Notes: generated by a model not told the origin, from the letters alone. 64,000 nt of DNA from CAWDVH01 sp963805705 (GCA_963805705.1 CAWDVH010000005.1:1-64000); one strand, 5' to 3'; counted from the stretch's first letter, positions 34,479 through 42,840 are shown. A program made the numbers and translations.

Positions 34479-35660
34479 GTGGCGAAGAATTCCGAGGCCG
34501 GTAACTGCGTGGCTGCGCCTTCTGACTGGCAGGGCTGGCAGCGGTGGACTGAAGGCGTCGACTGGTCGGACTGGCGCGGCTGGCTGCAGCGCGTGGCGTC
34601 GACGGACTGGGCAGCAGGGTCCACGGTCGGCCTTCCCTGGGAAGGGGCCCCCCAGGCAGGCGCGGTCGGCCTCACCCTGCGCGCATTCGCCGAGGATCAG
34701 CCCGGTAACCGGATCCGCGAGCACCTGGCGGCGACCTGGCCAGCCTTCCGCCGCTGGTGGCGGGGCGGCGCGAACGCCCGCCCGGCCGCGGGGGAGGCCA
34801 GGGCCCGGCTCGGCGAGCACATGCCGGAGCTCGTGCCCGCGTGGGAGCAGCTGACTGCCATGATCCCGGGTGATTCCGACGCTGGCGCCGCGCTGGCGCT
34901 GTGGAACCCGCCGCCGTTCCTCACCGGCTGCTCGCAGGCCGCGGTCCTGCCGGGCGGCCCGGCGCTGATACGCAACTACGACTGGGATTACCACCTGTTC
35001 GACGGCGTCGTGGCCAGGACGGCATACACCGGCCGCCGGGTGCTCGGGATGCTCGACTGCCTCTGGGGGCTGCTCGACGGAGTCAATGACGATGGCCTGG
35101 CCATCTCGCTGACGTTCGGCGGACGCCCGGAGGTGGGCGACGGCTTCGGCATCCCGCTGGTGATCCGTTACGTGCTCGAGGTCTGCGGATCTGTCGATGA
35201 GGCGGTGCGGGTGCTGCGCCGCGTGCCCGTCCACATGTCCTACAACGTCACCGCCCTGGACCGCAGCGGACAGTGGGCCACGGTGTACCTCGCCCCGGAC
35301 CGGTCGGCCCGCGTCACCGACCAGGCCGTGACGACCAACCACCAGGGCAACGTTGAGTGGGCACCATACGCTGCTGCGATCCGCAGCGTGGAGCGGAAGG
35401 ACCGACTCGAGGAACTGCTGGCCGACGGCACCGCCGCGCCCGGCGTCGTCGCGGCCTGCCTGCGTTCCCCCCTCTATGCCAGCCGCTTCCACCAGGGCTT
35501 CGGCACGCTCTACACCGCCGAGTACCGGCCCGCCGAGGGCATCGCCCGATACCACTGGCCGGACCGCACCTGGGAGCACTCCCTGGACAAGATCGAATCG
35601 GAGAGCATCCAGCTCCGGCTCGGCACCCACCAGCCCGGCGACGACTTCTCTCACCGCTAA
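34479..35660 (+). CDS. C45-family Ntn hydrolase with Trp-rich N-terminus
   Basis: A 393-residue protein of the acyl-CoA:6-aminopenicillanate acyltransferase-like (C45) family. The autoprocessing site is G150-C151-SQ, so Cys151 would become the N-terminal nucleophile. LIRNYDWDYHLF, GVNDDGLAISLTFGGRPEVGDGFGIPLVIRYVLE and VTTNHQGNVEW fit the family core. The first 55 residues are unusual, with eight Trp in motifs such as DWQGWQRW and DWSDWRGW, and would be removed with the propeptide. These enzymes hydrolyse or transfer amides (acyl-homoserine lactones, bile salts, penicillins); the substrate here is unknown. It follows the YihY gene by about 200 bp. Confidence 0.85.
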   Translation: MAKNSEAGNCVAAPSDWQGWQRWTEGVDWSDWRGWLQRVASTDWAAGSTVGLPWEGAPQAGAVGLTLRAFAEDQPGNRIREHLAATWPAFRRWWRGGANARPAAGEARARLGEHMPELVPAWEQLTAMIPGDSDAGAALALWNPPPFLTGCSQAAVLPGGPALIRNYDWDYHLFDGVVARTAYTGRRVLGMLDCLWGLLDGVNDDGLAISLTFGGRPEVGDGFGIPLVIRYVLEVCGSVDEAVRVLRRVPVHMSYNVTALDRSGQWATVYLAPDRSARVTDQAVTTNHQGNVEWAPYAAAIRSVERKDRLEELLADGTAAPGVVAACLRSPLYASRFHQGFGTLYTAEYRPAEGIARYHWPDRTWEHSLDKIESESIQLRLGTHQPGDDFSHR

Positions 35661-35834
35661 ACCGGCAACTGCGTTTTAGTGCCCCGGCGATCTCGCGGCT
35701 GATTTCGCTAGTGAGGCGGGTGAGGCGCTGGGCGGTGTTCGCTGGTCGCTGTGCTGGCGCAGCCTGGCATCGTCACGGGCACCGACTGGCCGGGCTCGCC
35801 GCATCCGCCGTGGCCCGGCTCGGACCTGACTCTG

Positions 35835-36377
35835 CTAGACGGCTGCTGGCAGATGAGACAACGGTAATCCCGTATGTGCGATGACCTGGGCCGCTGCGCG
35901 TACCCGGAGCTCTTCCAGCAGGTCGGACTGAGCGCGGGCTCTGGAGATGAGCTCATCCAGCCGCCCGGCGTCGAGCCGCTCTTCCCGGTCGGCGAACACC
36001 CGGAGCGTTCGCCATCCCGCGGCCTTGCCCTCCACGCCCAGCCGGAGCAATTCCAGTTCCTCCAGGTTACTGAGGGGGGAGCGGGCCAACAGGTGGCCGT
36101 TGAGCTTCAGCCGTCCGGCCTTCTCGCCGATCCATGCAGCGTAGAGCTTGTAACTGCGGACCGGGACTCCCAGTGCGGCCATGATCCCTAGCAGCGCAGC
36201 CCGATCCTGTGCGATTTCGGCCGCCAGGCCCTGCAGGGTACTCTCGGCGGCCGGGACATGGCCCGATGCCGCCATCCGGCGTACCAGCTCAGCACCCCCC
36301 GTCGCCCCGGCGAGATGGTCATTGAGATAGATGCCGAGCAGGCTGTGCCCGGTTTGCCGGTTAACTTTCCCTGTCAT
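35835..36377 (-). CDS. Conserved actinobacterial hypothetical protein
   Basis: A 180-residue all-helical protein starting at the ATG at 36377, with GGAGGGG 5 nt upstream. Its sequence HSLLGIYLNDHLAGATGGAELVRRMAAS, then LQGLAAEIAQDRAALLGIMAALGVPVRSYKLYAAWIGEKAGRLKLNGHLLARSPLS and LRLGVEGKAAGWRTLR looks like a recurrent actinobacterial family with a ferritin-like or DUF892-like helical bundle. No metal-binding pattern is complete and I do not know a function. It is antiparallel to the C45 gene. Confidence 0.78.
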   Translation of the reverse strand: MTGKVNRQTGHSLLGIYLNDHLAGATGGAELVRRMAASGHVPAAESTLQGLAAEIAQDRAALLGIMAALGVPVRSYKLYAAWIGEKAGRLKLNGHLLARSPLSNLEELELLRLGVEGKAAGWRTLRVFADREERLDAGRLDELISRARAQSDLLEELRVRAAAQVIAHTGLPLSHLPAAV

Positions 36378-36769
36378 GGTCCCCTCCGCTAACTGGTAGA
36401 TGTCTCTCTTCTTACTGCCCACGCAATGCAGCTCATGCGTCGAAGGGCGAGGCTGCCGGGCGGCGGCCTGACCAAGCACTGCGGCCCAGGCGGCGGGGCA
36501 CGAGCACAAGCGCCTGACACAAATGACCTATACCTGCCCGCAGGTGCAGACAGCCGCCTCCCCCGTTTTGAGTATGGAGTGGCGATGCTGTCTACCCGCA
36601 GGGTCTTCACCGGCTTCGAATCCCTGCCCTCAGCAGGATGCGGGCTCGACTCGCCGGCTGATACCAGGCGCAGCGCTCCTTCCGCTCAAGTCGCAGAACC
36701 ATCGTCCCTCGTCCGCACAGACGCGGGGATGTCCATGTCGACGACAGAGTCAGGAAGGTAGTTCCGCGG
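36378..36769. other. Gap, no gene recognised
   Basis: No family resemblance on either strand. It probably holds the promoter of the minus-strand hypothetical gene and ends in the acyl-CoA dehydrogenase fragment. Confidence 0.35.
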
Positions 36770-37040
36770 ATCTGGACGCGGCCGTAGTGACAGCGCATGC
36801 CGGGGAGGGTCGGCAGCTCTTCCGGATCAGCCTGCAGGATCCCTCGATCACGGTTGACCCGCCGGCCGGCTGGGTGGCGCGGGGACTGCGGACGGTCACC
36901 AGCGTGGCTGTCCGGTTCGACGAGACTCCGGCGCGAGCGGTGGGCGCCCCTGGCTGGTACCTGGCCAGGCCCAGGTTCGCGTGGGGCGGCATGGGAGTGG
37001 CTGCCTGCTGGCACGGGGGCGCGCGGCCTGCAGTCGAGTC
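36770..37040 (+). pseudogene. Acyl-CoA dehydrogenase fragment
   Basis: One frame gives VVTAHAGEGRQLFRISLQDPSITVDPPAGWVARGLRTVTSVAVRFDETPARAVGAPGWYLARPRFAWGGMGVAACW. This is the middle beta-domain and the beginning of the C-terminal helical domain of an acyl-CoA dehydrogenase-like flavoprotein. It has no start, the N-terminal helices are missing and it stops after ARPAVESSPDLR. Only about a quarter of the roughly 350-residue protein survives. Confidence 0.6.
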
Positions 37041-37511
37041 TTCGCCGGACCTCCGCTGACCGCGCAGGCGAGCTATCCGCGCTCCACCTCGGGATCGTGG
37101 ATGCTGCCATGTACGCTCGCAATCCGCACACTGGACTGCGCGGCCGCGCCCATTTGACGTCGGCGAGGCGGAAGGAGCGGCTGGGGAGATCCTGAGCCGT
37201 CAGCAGCCTCGGCGGCCTTTAGCTCAACCGCGCCCTTGCAGGTCACCGCGTCAGCGGGAGGCGCAGCCAGCTCGCTGATCCTTGGCTTAGCAGTTGAGCA
37301 CGAGGCTGCGGGACGGGCGGCCAGTTGATTGAGGCCTTTCGCCCTGGGCATTTGTCCCGGTGGGTAAGCGCTCTCCGGTTTCTTCTACCTCGCCTGCTCT
37401 AGTCCCAGGCCGTCGCTGCCTGGCCGTCCTCGGCGGCCGGGCGCTGGCGGGGCTGGGTAGTTGCGTGCCGGGAAGTGGCCTGGCTTCGCTAATTTTAGAT
37501 TTGGAGTGCTC
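37041..37511. other. Gap upstream of STAS gene
   Basis: No coding frame is recognised. The last 30 bases before the STAS gene are AT-rich (CTAATTTTAGATTTGGAG), consistent with a promoter and ribosome binding site. Confidence 0.35.
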
Positions 37512-37880
37512 ATGAGTACAGCCGGTCCAATGGATCAGTCGGAATACCGTCTCGAAGACGATGTCGCGATTGTTGACGTGAGTGGTGACATCGACGTACT
37601 TACTAGCGGTGCACTGCGTGATCGCCTCCTTGCTGTCGTCGGCAAAGGTCATGACGGGCTTGTAGTGAACCTCACCAACGTCGAGTTCATCGATTCAACG
37701 GGCATTGGCGTGCTGATCGGTGTCTGGCGTCGCGTGCAGGTCGGCCGGGGCACCTTTGCGCTGGCCGCCCCGTCCCGCAGGACCCGCAGAATCTTCGATA
37801 TAGCAGGCGTGAGCGAGATATTCGCCATCCACGACAATGCTGCTGAGGCCGTACAGGCATGCTGCCGGTCGTCGCGCTGA
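37512..37880 (+). CDS. STAS-domain anti-sigma-factor antagonist
   Basis: A 122-residue single STAS domain: VAIVDVSGDIDVLTSGALRDRLLAVV, then LVVNLTNVEFIDSTGIGVLIGVWRRV. In this family the Ser in 'iDSTGigvL' is phosphorylated by an anti-sigma kinase. The unphosphorylated form sequesters that kinase and frees a stress sigma factor. TTGGAG lies 6 nt before the ATG at 37512; an ATG at 37461 lacks a site. No kinase or phosphatase partner is adjacent, so it is an orphan that may act with a distant partner. Confidence 0.88.
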   Translation: MSTAGPMDQSEYRLEDDVAIVDVSGDIDVLTSGALRDRLLAVVGKGHDGLVVNLTNVEFIDSTGIGVLIGVWRRVQVGRGTFALAAPSRRTRRIFDIAGVSEIFAIHDNAAEAVQACCRSSR

Positions 37881-38259
37881 CCTACCGAGTACTGGGCTTC
37901 TCGGCCCAGACGGTGAAATACCGGGCGAGGCGGTGTTGCTGTCAGTTGTGCTTAGCATCTGGTCCGTCACGCCCGGCGGCTGGGTTCCGGCCGCTGGCTT
38001 ATCGAGCGAGACAGCCTGGGCACCTGGTTGGCCGCTCAACCGCTGCTGCGGTATTACCGCAGGTAAGCTGGCCGGTCTAGATCGTCGATCGGTAAATATG
38101 GGCAGGGGGTCATCCCACGTCGCCGCGGTCATTGTCCTCCAAGAGGGCTCCTGCTGGTTAAGGACGGTGACCCGGCGAGGGCTGAGGGTCAGCAGCCTCG
38201 CGGATTTGGTTCGGGGCGCCGTTGATGGCCGGCGGCATGGGGCTTGGGAGTTCGGGTGC
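37881..38259. other. Gap, no gene recognised
   Basis: No family-like frame on either strand between the STAS gene and the convergent flavin-reductase gene. Confidence 0.35.
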
Positions 38260-38796
38260 TCAGGGTTGCCCTGGGGTGGCCTGATCGGTGGGCGGGCTGT
38301 GGCGCTCCTGGTTGTCGTGTCCTGCCGTGAGGTGGGTGGCCTGGGAGAGCCGAAGGGGCGTGAACGGGCCGCCGGTGTGCACGGTCACCGGTTCTGTTAT
38401 TACGCACACGTGGTCCCCGCCTTCGTCGAGCAGTGCGATCCGCCGGGCTATGAGCCAGTTAGGGCAGTGCTGAAGTACCGGAACTCCGCCCGGGCCCGGA
38501 CTCACTCGAAGACCGGTGAACTTATCGACGTTATCGCCCGTCAGCGTTCCGAATAGGTCTGCTAGCCACAGGTCAGCTGATGCGAGGAAGTGGATGGCCA
38601 GGTGGGTAGATCGCAACGCGACCCGGTAGGTGTGGTTGGCCTTGGACAGCCAGATGCAGTACCGCGCGGGCTCGATGCTTGCCTGCGCGTGGAATCCCAC
38701 CAGGCAGCCCGCCTGCTCCTGGGCCTCGGCAGTGGTGACAACGATCAGCCGAGCATCCAGGGACGACATGATCGTGCCGAAGGCGTCATCACTCAT
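38260..38796 (-). CDS. Flavin reductase-like (FMN-binding split-barrel) protein
   Basis: A 178-residue protein with the flavin-reductase fold at about residues 1-150. It has IMSSLDARLIVVTTAEAQEQAGCLVGFHAQASIEPARYCIWLSKANHTY, followed by LRSTHLAIHFLASADLWLADLFGTLTGDNVDKF, where 'H.l..adl..lfg' matches the FMN-phosphate region. It would reduce or bind FMN for a partner oxygenase. The C-terminal 25 residues are hydrophilic. No ribosome binding site stands out before the ATG at 38796, so the expression level is uncertain. Confidence 0.8.
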   Translation of the reverse strand: MSDDAFGTIMSSLDARLIVVTTAEAQEQAGCLVGFHAQASIEPARYCIWLSKANHTYRVALRSTHLAIHFLASADLWLADLFGTLTGDNVDKFTGLRVSPGPGGVPVLQHCPNWLIARRIALLDEGGDHVCVITEPVTVHTGGPFTPLRLSQATHLTAGHDNQERHSPPTDQATPGQP

Positions 38797-38861
38797 CGCG
38801 GGCCCCGGTTGTAGCGTAGGAACAGCGCGTCGTCCATCGCGCAGGACAAGGCGGCCGCGAG

Positions 38862-39290
38862 CTATTTCTTCGCTGCGGCTGCCTTGGGCTGGGGGCCGAG
38901 TTCTTTGGCGGCGTGCTTACGAGATTTCTTGGCCACCTTCAGCTGCGCCTTCATGGCCTCGAGCTCGCGATCACTGCGGTCGAGATCATCTCTGGCGGCG
39001 CTGACTGCCTGGCGGTGTTTCTTCAAGTCGCCTCGTAGCTGCTTTTCGGTCTTCGCTGCCTGGTCAAGAGCATGCTGGGCGCGGTCAAGGGATTTTCCGG
39101 CCGGCGTCACCGTCGTCTTTTCGGCCCGCGGGCGCCCCGCATCGGCGCGAGACCTGGTCTTCTTGCCGCGGGCTGATGCTGCTGCGGCAGGCGCGGTGCG
39201 GGTCCCCTTGGCGCTGGCGCGTTTCCGGGCAGGCTCGACGGGGCGCATGAGATCCAGTTCCGGTGTGGCGTCCGGCGAACCTGAAGTCAT
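38862..39290 (-). CDS. Lys/Ala-rich coiled-coil protein
   Basis: A 142-residue protein from the ATG at 39290, which has GGAGG 8 nt upstream and so starts independently although the frame is open from 39683. The middle is Ala/Lys/Arg-rich (RKRASAKGTRTAPAAAAS). The C-terminal 75 residues form a heptad-like helix (LDRAQHALDQAAKTEKQLRGDLKKHRQAV, then DRELEAMKAQLKVAKKSRKHAAKEL). The composition suggests nucleic-acid binding or a histone-like role, but no family is recognised. Confidence 0.55.
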   Translation of the reverse strand: MTSGSPDATPELDLMRPVEPARKRASAKGTRTAPAAAASARGKKTRSRADAGRPRAEKTTVTPAGKSLDRAQHALDQAAKTEKQLRGDLKKHRQAVSAARDDLDRSDRELEAMKAQLKVAKKSRKHAAKELGPQPKAAAAKK

Positions 39291-39683
39291 CGCGGGAACC
39301 TCCGTGTTCTTCGATGCTGAAACCATTGCCTCCGGCTCGGCGGCCAGAGGCAATGCGCAGTTCCCCCCGGCGTCGTCCCAAACGTAGCCCGACGCAGGCC
39401 GCCGAGAGAGGGCGTGGCGGACCCAGTCCGCGCGGGAGGTGCCGGCCTGCTCGGCGGCGCGGTGATATCGTCGTCGAGTTCGCGGGGCAGCCGCACGCGC
39501 AGCAGGGGATTCCTCGGACCGGGAGAGGGAAGGCCGTCCGCGGCCGCGGAGGACGGCGATGGTTTCGGCGGCAGCGGCCTCGGCGTAGTCGTCGATGATG
39601 CGGCCGTGGCGGTCACGCAGGATCTCGTCCTGGGGTATGTCCGGGCCAGGTGAATGGGCTGGCTGCCGGGCCATGGTGGTCAC
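39291..39683 (-). pseudogene. Ribbon-helix-helix antitoxin-like gene with paired frameshifts
   Basis: The frame from 39683 starts MARQPAHSPGPDIPQDEILRDRHGRIIDDYAEAAAAETIAVLRGRGRPSLS. The conserved ribbon-helix-helix part then lies in another frame (RNPLLRVRLPRELDDDI), and the original frame resumes as AAEQAGTSRADWVRHALSRRPASGYVWDD. Two compensating indels (about 39480-39525) thus garble the DNA-binding ribbon. No stop separates it from the downstream coiled-coil gene, whose own start is internal. A 'GRPSLS...vRLP.eLdddi...A...gtsradwvR.Al' order is typical of actinobacterial antitoxins; no toxin is adjacent. Confidence 0.55.
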
Positions 39684-39812
39684 CTCGGCAGGCTGGTGGG
39701 CATGACGTGGATGGCTCTCCTGAGGGGCAGGGAAGCACCTGGATCACCAGACTTTAGCGGCGCTAACGAGTTCCCTGGGAGCCGGGTGGGGAGCCAACGT
39801 GCAGCGACACCA

Positions 39813-39890
39813 GGCCACACCGGGCCACGCCTGGCCACGGAAGCCGCAGGTGAACTCCACGCAGGGCCACGTCCAGCCACATGTGGCGAC
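39813..39890 (+). repeat. Ten-bp-phased GGCCAC hexamers beside att-like copy 2
   Basis: GGCCAC occurs at 39813, 39823 and 39833 and again at 39865, with one-base variants at 39855 (CTCCAC), 39875 (AGCCAC) and 39885 (GGCGAC). Within each group the spacing is exactly 10 bp, one helical turn. The array ends 13 bp before the tRNA-derived repeat. Arm-type binding sites of tyrosine integrases or excisionases flank att cores in this manner. Confidence 0.5.
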
Positions 39891-39902
39891 GGGCGGAGTG
39901 TG

Positions 39903-39946
39903 CATGGCATGCAAGAGGTCTGGGGTTCGAATCCCCATAGCTCCAC
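39903..39946 (+). repeat. tRNA-Ala(GGC) 3'-half repeat, copy 2 (att-like)
   Basis: Identical over 44 bp to the copies at 9634 and 55553 (copy 1 shares three more bases, GTG, on the left). The anticodon loop, variable loop, T-arm and acceptor 3' strand are complete, but nothing upstream could form the 5' half. The same orientation as the other copies suggests serial integration on one side of one tRNA gene. Confidence 0.85.
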
Positions 39947-39991
39947 AGGTCAGGCCCAGTTTTAAGATCATCTAGAGTGTCCCAAGATCGC

Positions 39992-40011
39992 TTGACCGTC
40001 ATTTGACCGTC
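39992..40011 (+). repeat. Direct repeat TTGACCGTC, two copies
   Basis: TTGACCGTC at 39992-40000 and again at 40003-40011, at an 11-bp period, 45 bp after the tRNA-derived repeat. With the GGCCAC array on the other side, this gives the core a symmetric pair of repeat arms, as in phage attachment sites. Confidence 0.45.
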
Positions 40012-40191
40012 GCGGCGGACGTTTCTGGCTGGCACTCAGCCTCACGGACTGACTCACGATGGCATGCCGGATGCGCAGGACTGTCGTGTGCGTTGAACAG
40101 GACAACTGGGGCGGCCGCAGCCCGCGGGCCGGGACTTTGCGGGTGGCGGAGCAGGCAGGCGAAGGGGGATGTCGGTGGCGCCAGGGCGGGC

Positions 40192-41340
40192 TCACGAGCG
40201 CGGGCCGATTGATGCCAGCGCGTCGGACAGGGCGAGGACGTCGTCATCGCAGTTGTAGGCGTGGAGCGACACGCGGATGCCGCCCCCGCGGGAGCTGGTG
40301 TGGATCCGGTGCTCTCTGGATAGCGCGGCCTGGACCTCCTCGACCGCCGCGGCGGGGTGCCTGAGCGAGACGATGTGGCCGCTCGCGGAACGGTCAGCCA
40401 GTGCCCGGTACGGTGTCCAGCCCAGCGGGGCAGTCTGCTCGACCAACTCCGCTGCCAGCTGGCCAGCGTGCTCGTGTATCGACGTCAGTCCGATCCCGGT
40501 CAGCAGTTTGATGGACGCGAGCAACCCGACGGCAGCGCTGTAGGACATGGTCGACAGCTCGAATCGCCGGGCGTCCGGGGCCAGCGAGAGTTCCTGGGGC
40601 CTGAAGTCGAACGGTGCGGGACTGCCTTTCCATCCGACCATCGGGGGGATGGCGGCCGCAAGGTCCTCGGCTACGGCAAGCAGCGCGACGCCGCCAGGGG
40701 CCGACAGCCACTTGTACCCGCTGCACACCAGCGCGTCTGCGCCCCATTCGGCCATGGTGACCGGGACCGCGCCGGCCATCTGCGTGACGTCAACCACGAC
40801 CCGGGCGCCAGCCCTTCGGGCCCCTGCCACCAGGTCCGCGACGTCGATCAGGCTGCCGGTGGCGTACTGAACCGCGCTGGCGCACACGACCGTCGTCCGT
40901 TCGTCGATGGCATCGACCAGCGAAAGCGTGAGGTCGTCATGCGCACGGTCGGGAACCCAGCGGATCCGCATGCCGGAGCGCTCACGAGCCGCCAGCCACG
41001 GGTACGTGACGCTCGGAAAGTCGCTCGGCACCAAGATGACCTCGCTGTCCGGGCCGGACAGCATCGCCGCAAGCTGGCTCAGACCTTCACTCGCCCCGCC
41101 CACCACCGCGACCGACGCCAACGGAGCGCCGAGCAACCCGGCGGCAGCCATGCGCAGCGTGTCGAGAACCTCCGCCTCGGCCTGGTCCGAGAGGCGCAGG
41201 TTGCCGTGCTGCGCGACGTCGTTCAGGAACCGGACGCTTGCCTCTAGCGAGGCACGGGGTATCAGCCCGAGCGAGGCCTGGTTCAGGTAGGTGCATTCGG
41301 AGAGAGCGGCATACTCCCGTGGATCGATCAATGAATCCAT
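40192..41340 (-). CDS. PLP-dependent class V aminotransferase family protein
   Basis: A 382-residue fold-type I PLP enzyme. It starts MDSLIDPREYAALSECTYLNQASLGLIPR, has the cofactor Asp in VVVD184VTQMAGAVPV and the Schiff-base lysine in CSGYK210WLSAPGGVALL. The family includes cysteine desulfurases, isopenicillin-N epimerases and kynureninases; lack of a reactive-Cys loop argues against a cysteine desulfurase. The ATG at 41340 is chosen with GGAAGG 6 nt upstream; the GTG at 41346 is too near that site. It has no close operon partner. Confidence 0.87.
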   Translation of the reverse strand: MDSLIDPREYAALSECTYLNQASLGLIPRASLEASVRFLNDVAQHGNLRLSDQAEAEVLDTLRMAAAGLLGAPLASVAVVGGASEGLSQLAAMLSGPDSEVILVPSDFPSVTYPWLAARERSGMRIRWVPDRAHDDLTLSLVDAIDERTTVVCASAVQYATGSLIDVADLVAGARRAGARVVVDVTQMAGAVPVTMAEWGADALVCSGYKWLSAPGGVALLAVAEDLAAAIPPMVGWKGSPAPFDFRPQELSLAPDARRFELSTMSYSAAVGLLASIKLLTGIGLTSIHEHAGQLAAELVEQTAPLGWTPYRALADRSASGHIVSLRHPAAAVEEVQAALSREHRIHTSSRGGGIRVSLHAYNCDDDVLALSDALASIGPRS

Positions 41341-41399
41341 CGTCACCCTTCCGCCGCCCGGCCAGCACCAGGGCGGGTGCTGACCGTAGACGAATCGCT

Positions 41400-41644
41400 C
41401 GATCCGTCACGCTCAGGCTGCCCCGAGCCACGAAATGCCTTGCACAGACCGAAGAGCGACACGGCGCACCAGACGCCCTCCAGGGCGAGAAACCCATCGC
41501 GAACCCAGCAATGCGCCAGCGGCCAGGGCAAGGGAGCCCCCATAACGCTGGCAGCCAGGCAGAGGCGCAACGACCTGCCGATCCCGCCGACCTGACTGGA
41601 GCAAACGCGGCGACGATGAGTGCCGAACCGGTGACCTGTACCAC
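41400..41644 (-). pseudogene. CBU_0592-like small membrane protein, frameshifted
   Basis: A GTG at 41644 starts VVQVTGSALIVAAFAPVRSAG. In another frame the rest follows: LRLCLAASVMGAPLPWPLAH, then VRDGFLALEGVWCAVSLFGLCKAFRG. The 'vQv.GsaLIl.AFa' start and 'gF..LEgvWa.vSl..L' end match the CBU_0592-like family of roughly 80-residue membrane proteins of unknown function. One frame change lies near 41560. Confidence 0.5.
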
Positions 41645-41983
41645 GAGGGACCCAAGTGGCTTCCTGAAAGCCTCGTGTTCTTAAACGGGAACGATGCCCC
41701 GCCCGCCGAAAGCCGTCCCAGACGGGCGACCCGTCGCCAGGATGGCACACAACAATCCCAGGCTCAAAGCGCCGACTCCGCTGCGCGCGTTTCGGGCAGC
41801 CAAGCTCATCCCCGTGGTGAACGTCGCGCTGCCGTCGATCGGCTCCGCGCAACTGGTCGGGCATGCAAGGACCCCACGACCCCAAGTGCTCACCGAGCGT
41901 GACCAGCGGCCGAGAACATGAACGCGCCCATCGTCGCCGTTCTGGCGCTAGAGGTGGCCGGTTAGATCGGCGGACAGTGTCAT

Positions 41984-42001
41984 ACCGAACGAGCGTTCGG
42001 T
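41984..42001 (+). promoter_or_regulatory. Palindromic TetR-type operator without a gene
   Basis: ACCGAACGAGCGTTCGGT is a perfect 8+2+8 inverted repeat of the kind bound by TetR/AcrR dimers (CGAACG-nn-CGTTCG). No start codon or reading frame with family resemblance follows within 150 bp on either strand. It is either the relic of a deleted promoter or a distant site of another regulator. Confidence 0.55.
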
Positions 42002-42157
42002 GCTCACTTCTGTCTGCAGAACCGCTTCCAGGCGGGCCGTTATGCCATGCAGGCGACCTGCGGGAAGGGGCGGATCACTTGGCGGCCTATGGTCGGCTGC
42101 TGGACCGCAGGCGCCGAAGCCTCAGGCCAGGGGGCACATCAACGCGAACCCCGCCGC

Positions 42158-42619
42158 TCAGCCGGTGTTGCCCGCCTCGTAGGCGGGCCATGGGCTGACG
42201 GTCTCGCAGCCGAACTCCTCTGGGGCCACGTCCGCCACCGCCTCGGCCAGTTGCCAGCGGTGGCCAGCGATGTCCTCGAGGGTGCAGTCCCGCTCGCCGT
42301 ACTCCCGTTCGACCGGCGCCTCGAGCACGATGGCGCCATGGTCGCGGGCGCGGGCGAACGCCACGTATACGTCGGCGACCCGCACGCGGACGACGTGGGT
42401 GACCCCGCCTGGCTGCGGCGGGCGCCGGTCGCCGCCGACGTCGGCAATGATCACGGCACCGTCGTCGCCGACGGCCAGTTGGGCCCGATGGCTCTCGCCG
42501 ATCCGCGTACGCTCGACAAAGCCGAAGGCGGCGCTCAGGAAGGCCACCGCGGCGCGCACGTCGGGGTAGACGAGTACCGGCACGACCGTCGCTGGCGGCA
42601 CCGAGCGGTTGTTCCTCAT
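42158..42619 (-). CDS. VOC-family protein
   Basis: A 153-residue protein of the PhnB-like VOC type. VVPVLVYPDVRAAVAFLSAAFGFVERTRIGE is the first unit, VRVADVYVAFARARDHGAIVLEAPVEREYGERDCTLEDIAGHRWQLAE the second, with the final 'D.aGHrW.lae' element. The ATG at 42619 has AAAGGA upstream, and its start overlaps the stop of the preceding VOC gene (ATGA). The pair is divergent from a TetR gene, with an operator between them, so it is likely repressed by that TetR. The substrate is unknown. Confidence 0.83.
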   Translation of the reverse strand: MRNNRSVPPATVVPVLVYPDVRAAVAFLSAAFGFVERTRIGESHRAQLAVGDDGAVIIADVGGDRRPPQPGGVTHVVRVRVADVYVAFARARDHGAIVLEAPVEREYGERDCTLEDIAGHRWQLAEAVADVAPEEFGCETVSPWPAYEAGNTG

Positions 42620-42840
42620 GGGCGTTCCTTTGCGTCTCCGTCGGTCGGCGGCCACGGTCCGAGCGGCCGTCCGATCTCCCAGTGGTGGCCGAATAGGTCC
42701 ATCACCCGGCCGAGGCGAAAACAGGTCTGCGCCCCGAACGCAGCTTCGTAGAACGTCACGGCCTCACGCCCACGGCGGACCGACAACTGGACCTCGACGC
42801 ACGGCGCTACAGGGAAATGGCCGCTCGCTGTTACCTCCAT
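42616..42840 (-). pseudogene. VOC protein with internal deletion
   Basis: Only 74 codons. The start SGHFPVAPCVEVQLSVRRGREAVTFYEAAFGAQTCFRLG is the first unit of a VOC protein, and the end RVMDLFGHHWEIGRPLGPWPP is the last strand ('r.vmDPfGHhWe'). The roughly 55 residues between are missing, with the frame preserved. GGAGGA stands before the ATG, and its stop overlaps the next VOC start. It may still be translated and serve to couple expression of the downstream gene. Confidence 0.7.

Noticed and set aside
39763..40035. Minus-strand protein across att-like copy 2 containing a SNPRPLACHA-type peptide
   Set aside because: The peptide is simply the reverse-strand translation of the tRNA-derived repeat; similar spurious frames arise at the other two copies.
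41694..41921. Plus-strand frame with an MFS-like VVNVALPSIG peptide
   Set aside because: Only ten residues resemble the transporter motif and no hydrophobic helices surround it; chance match is likely.
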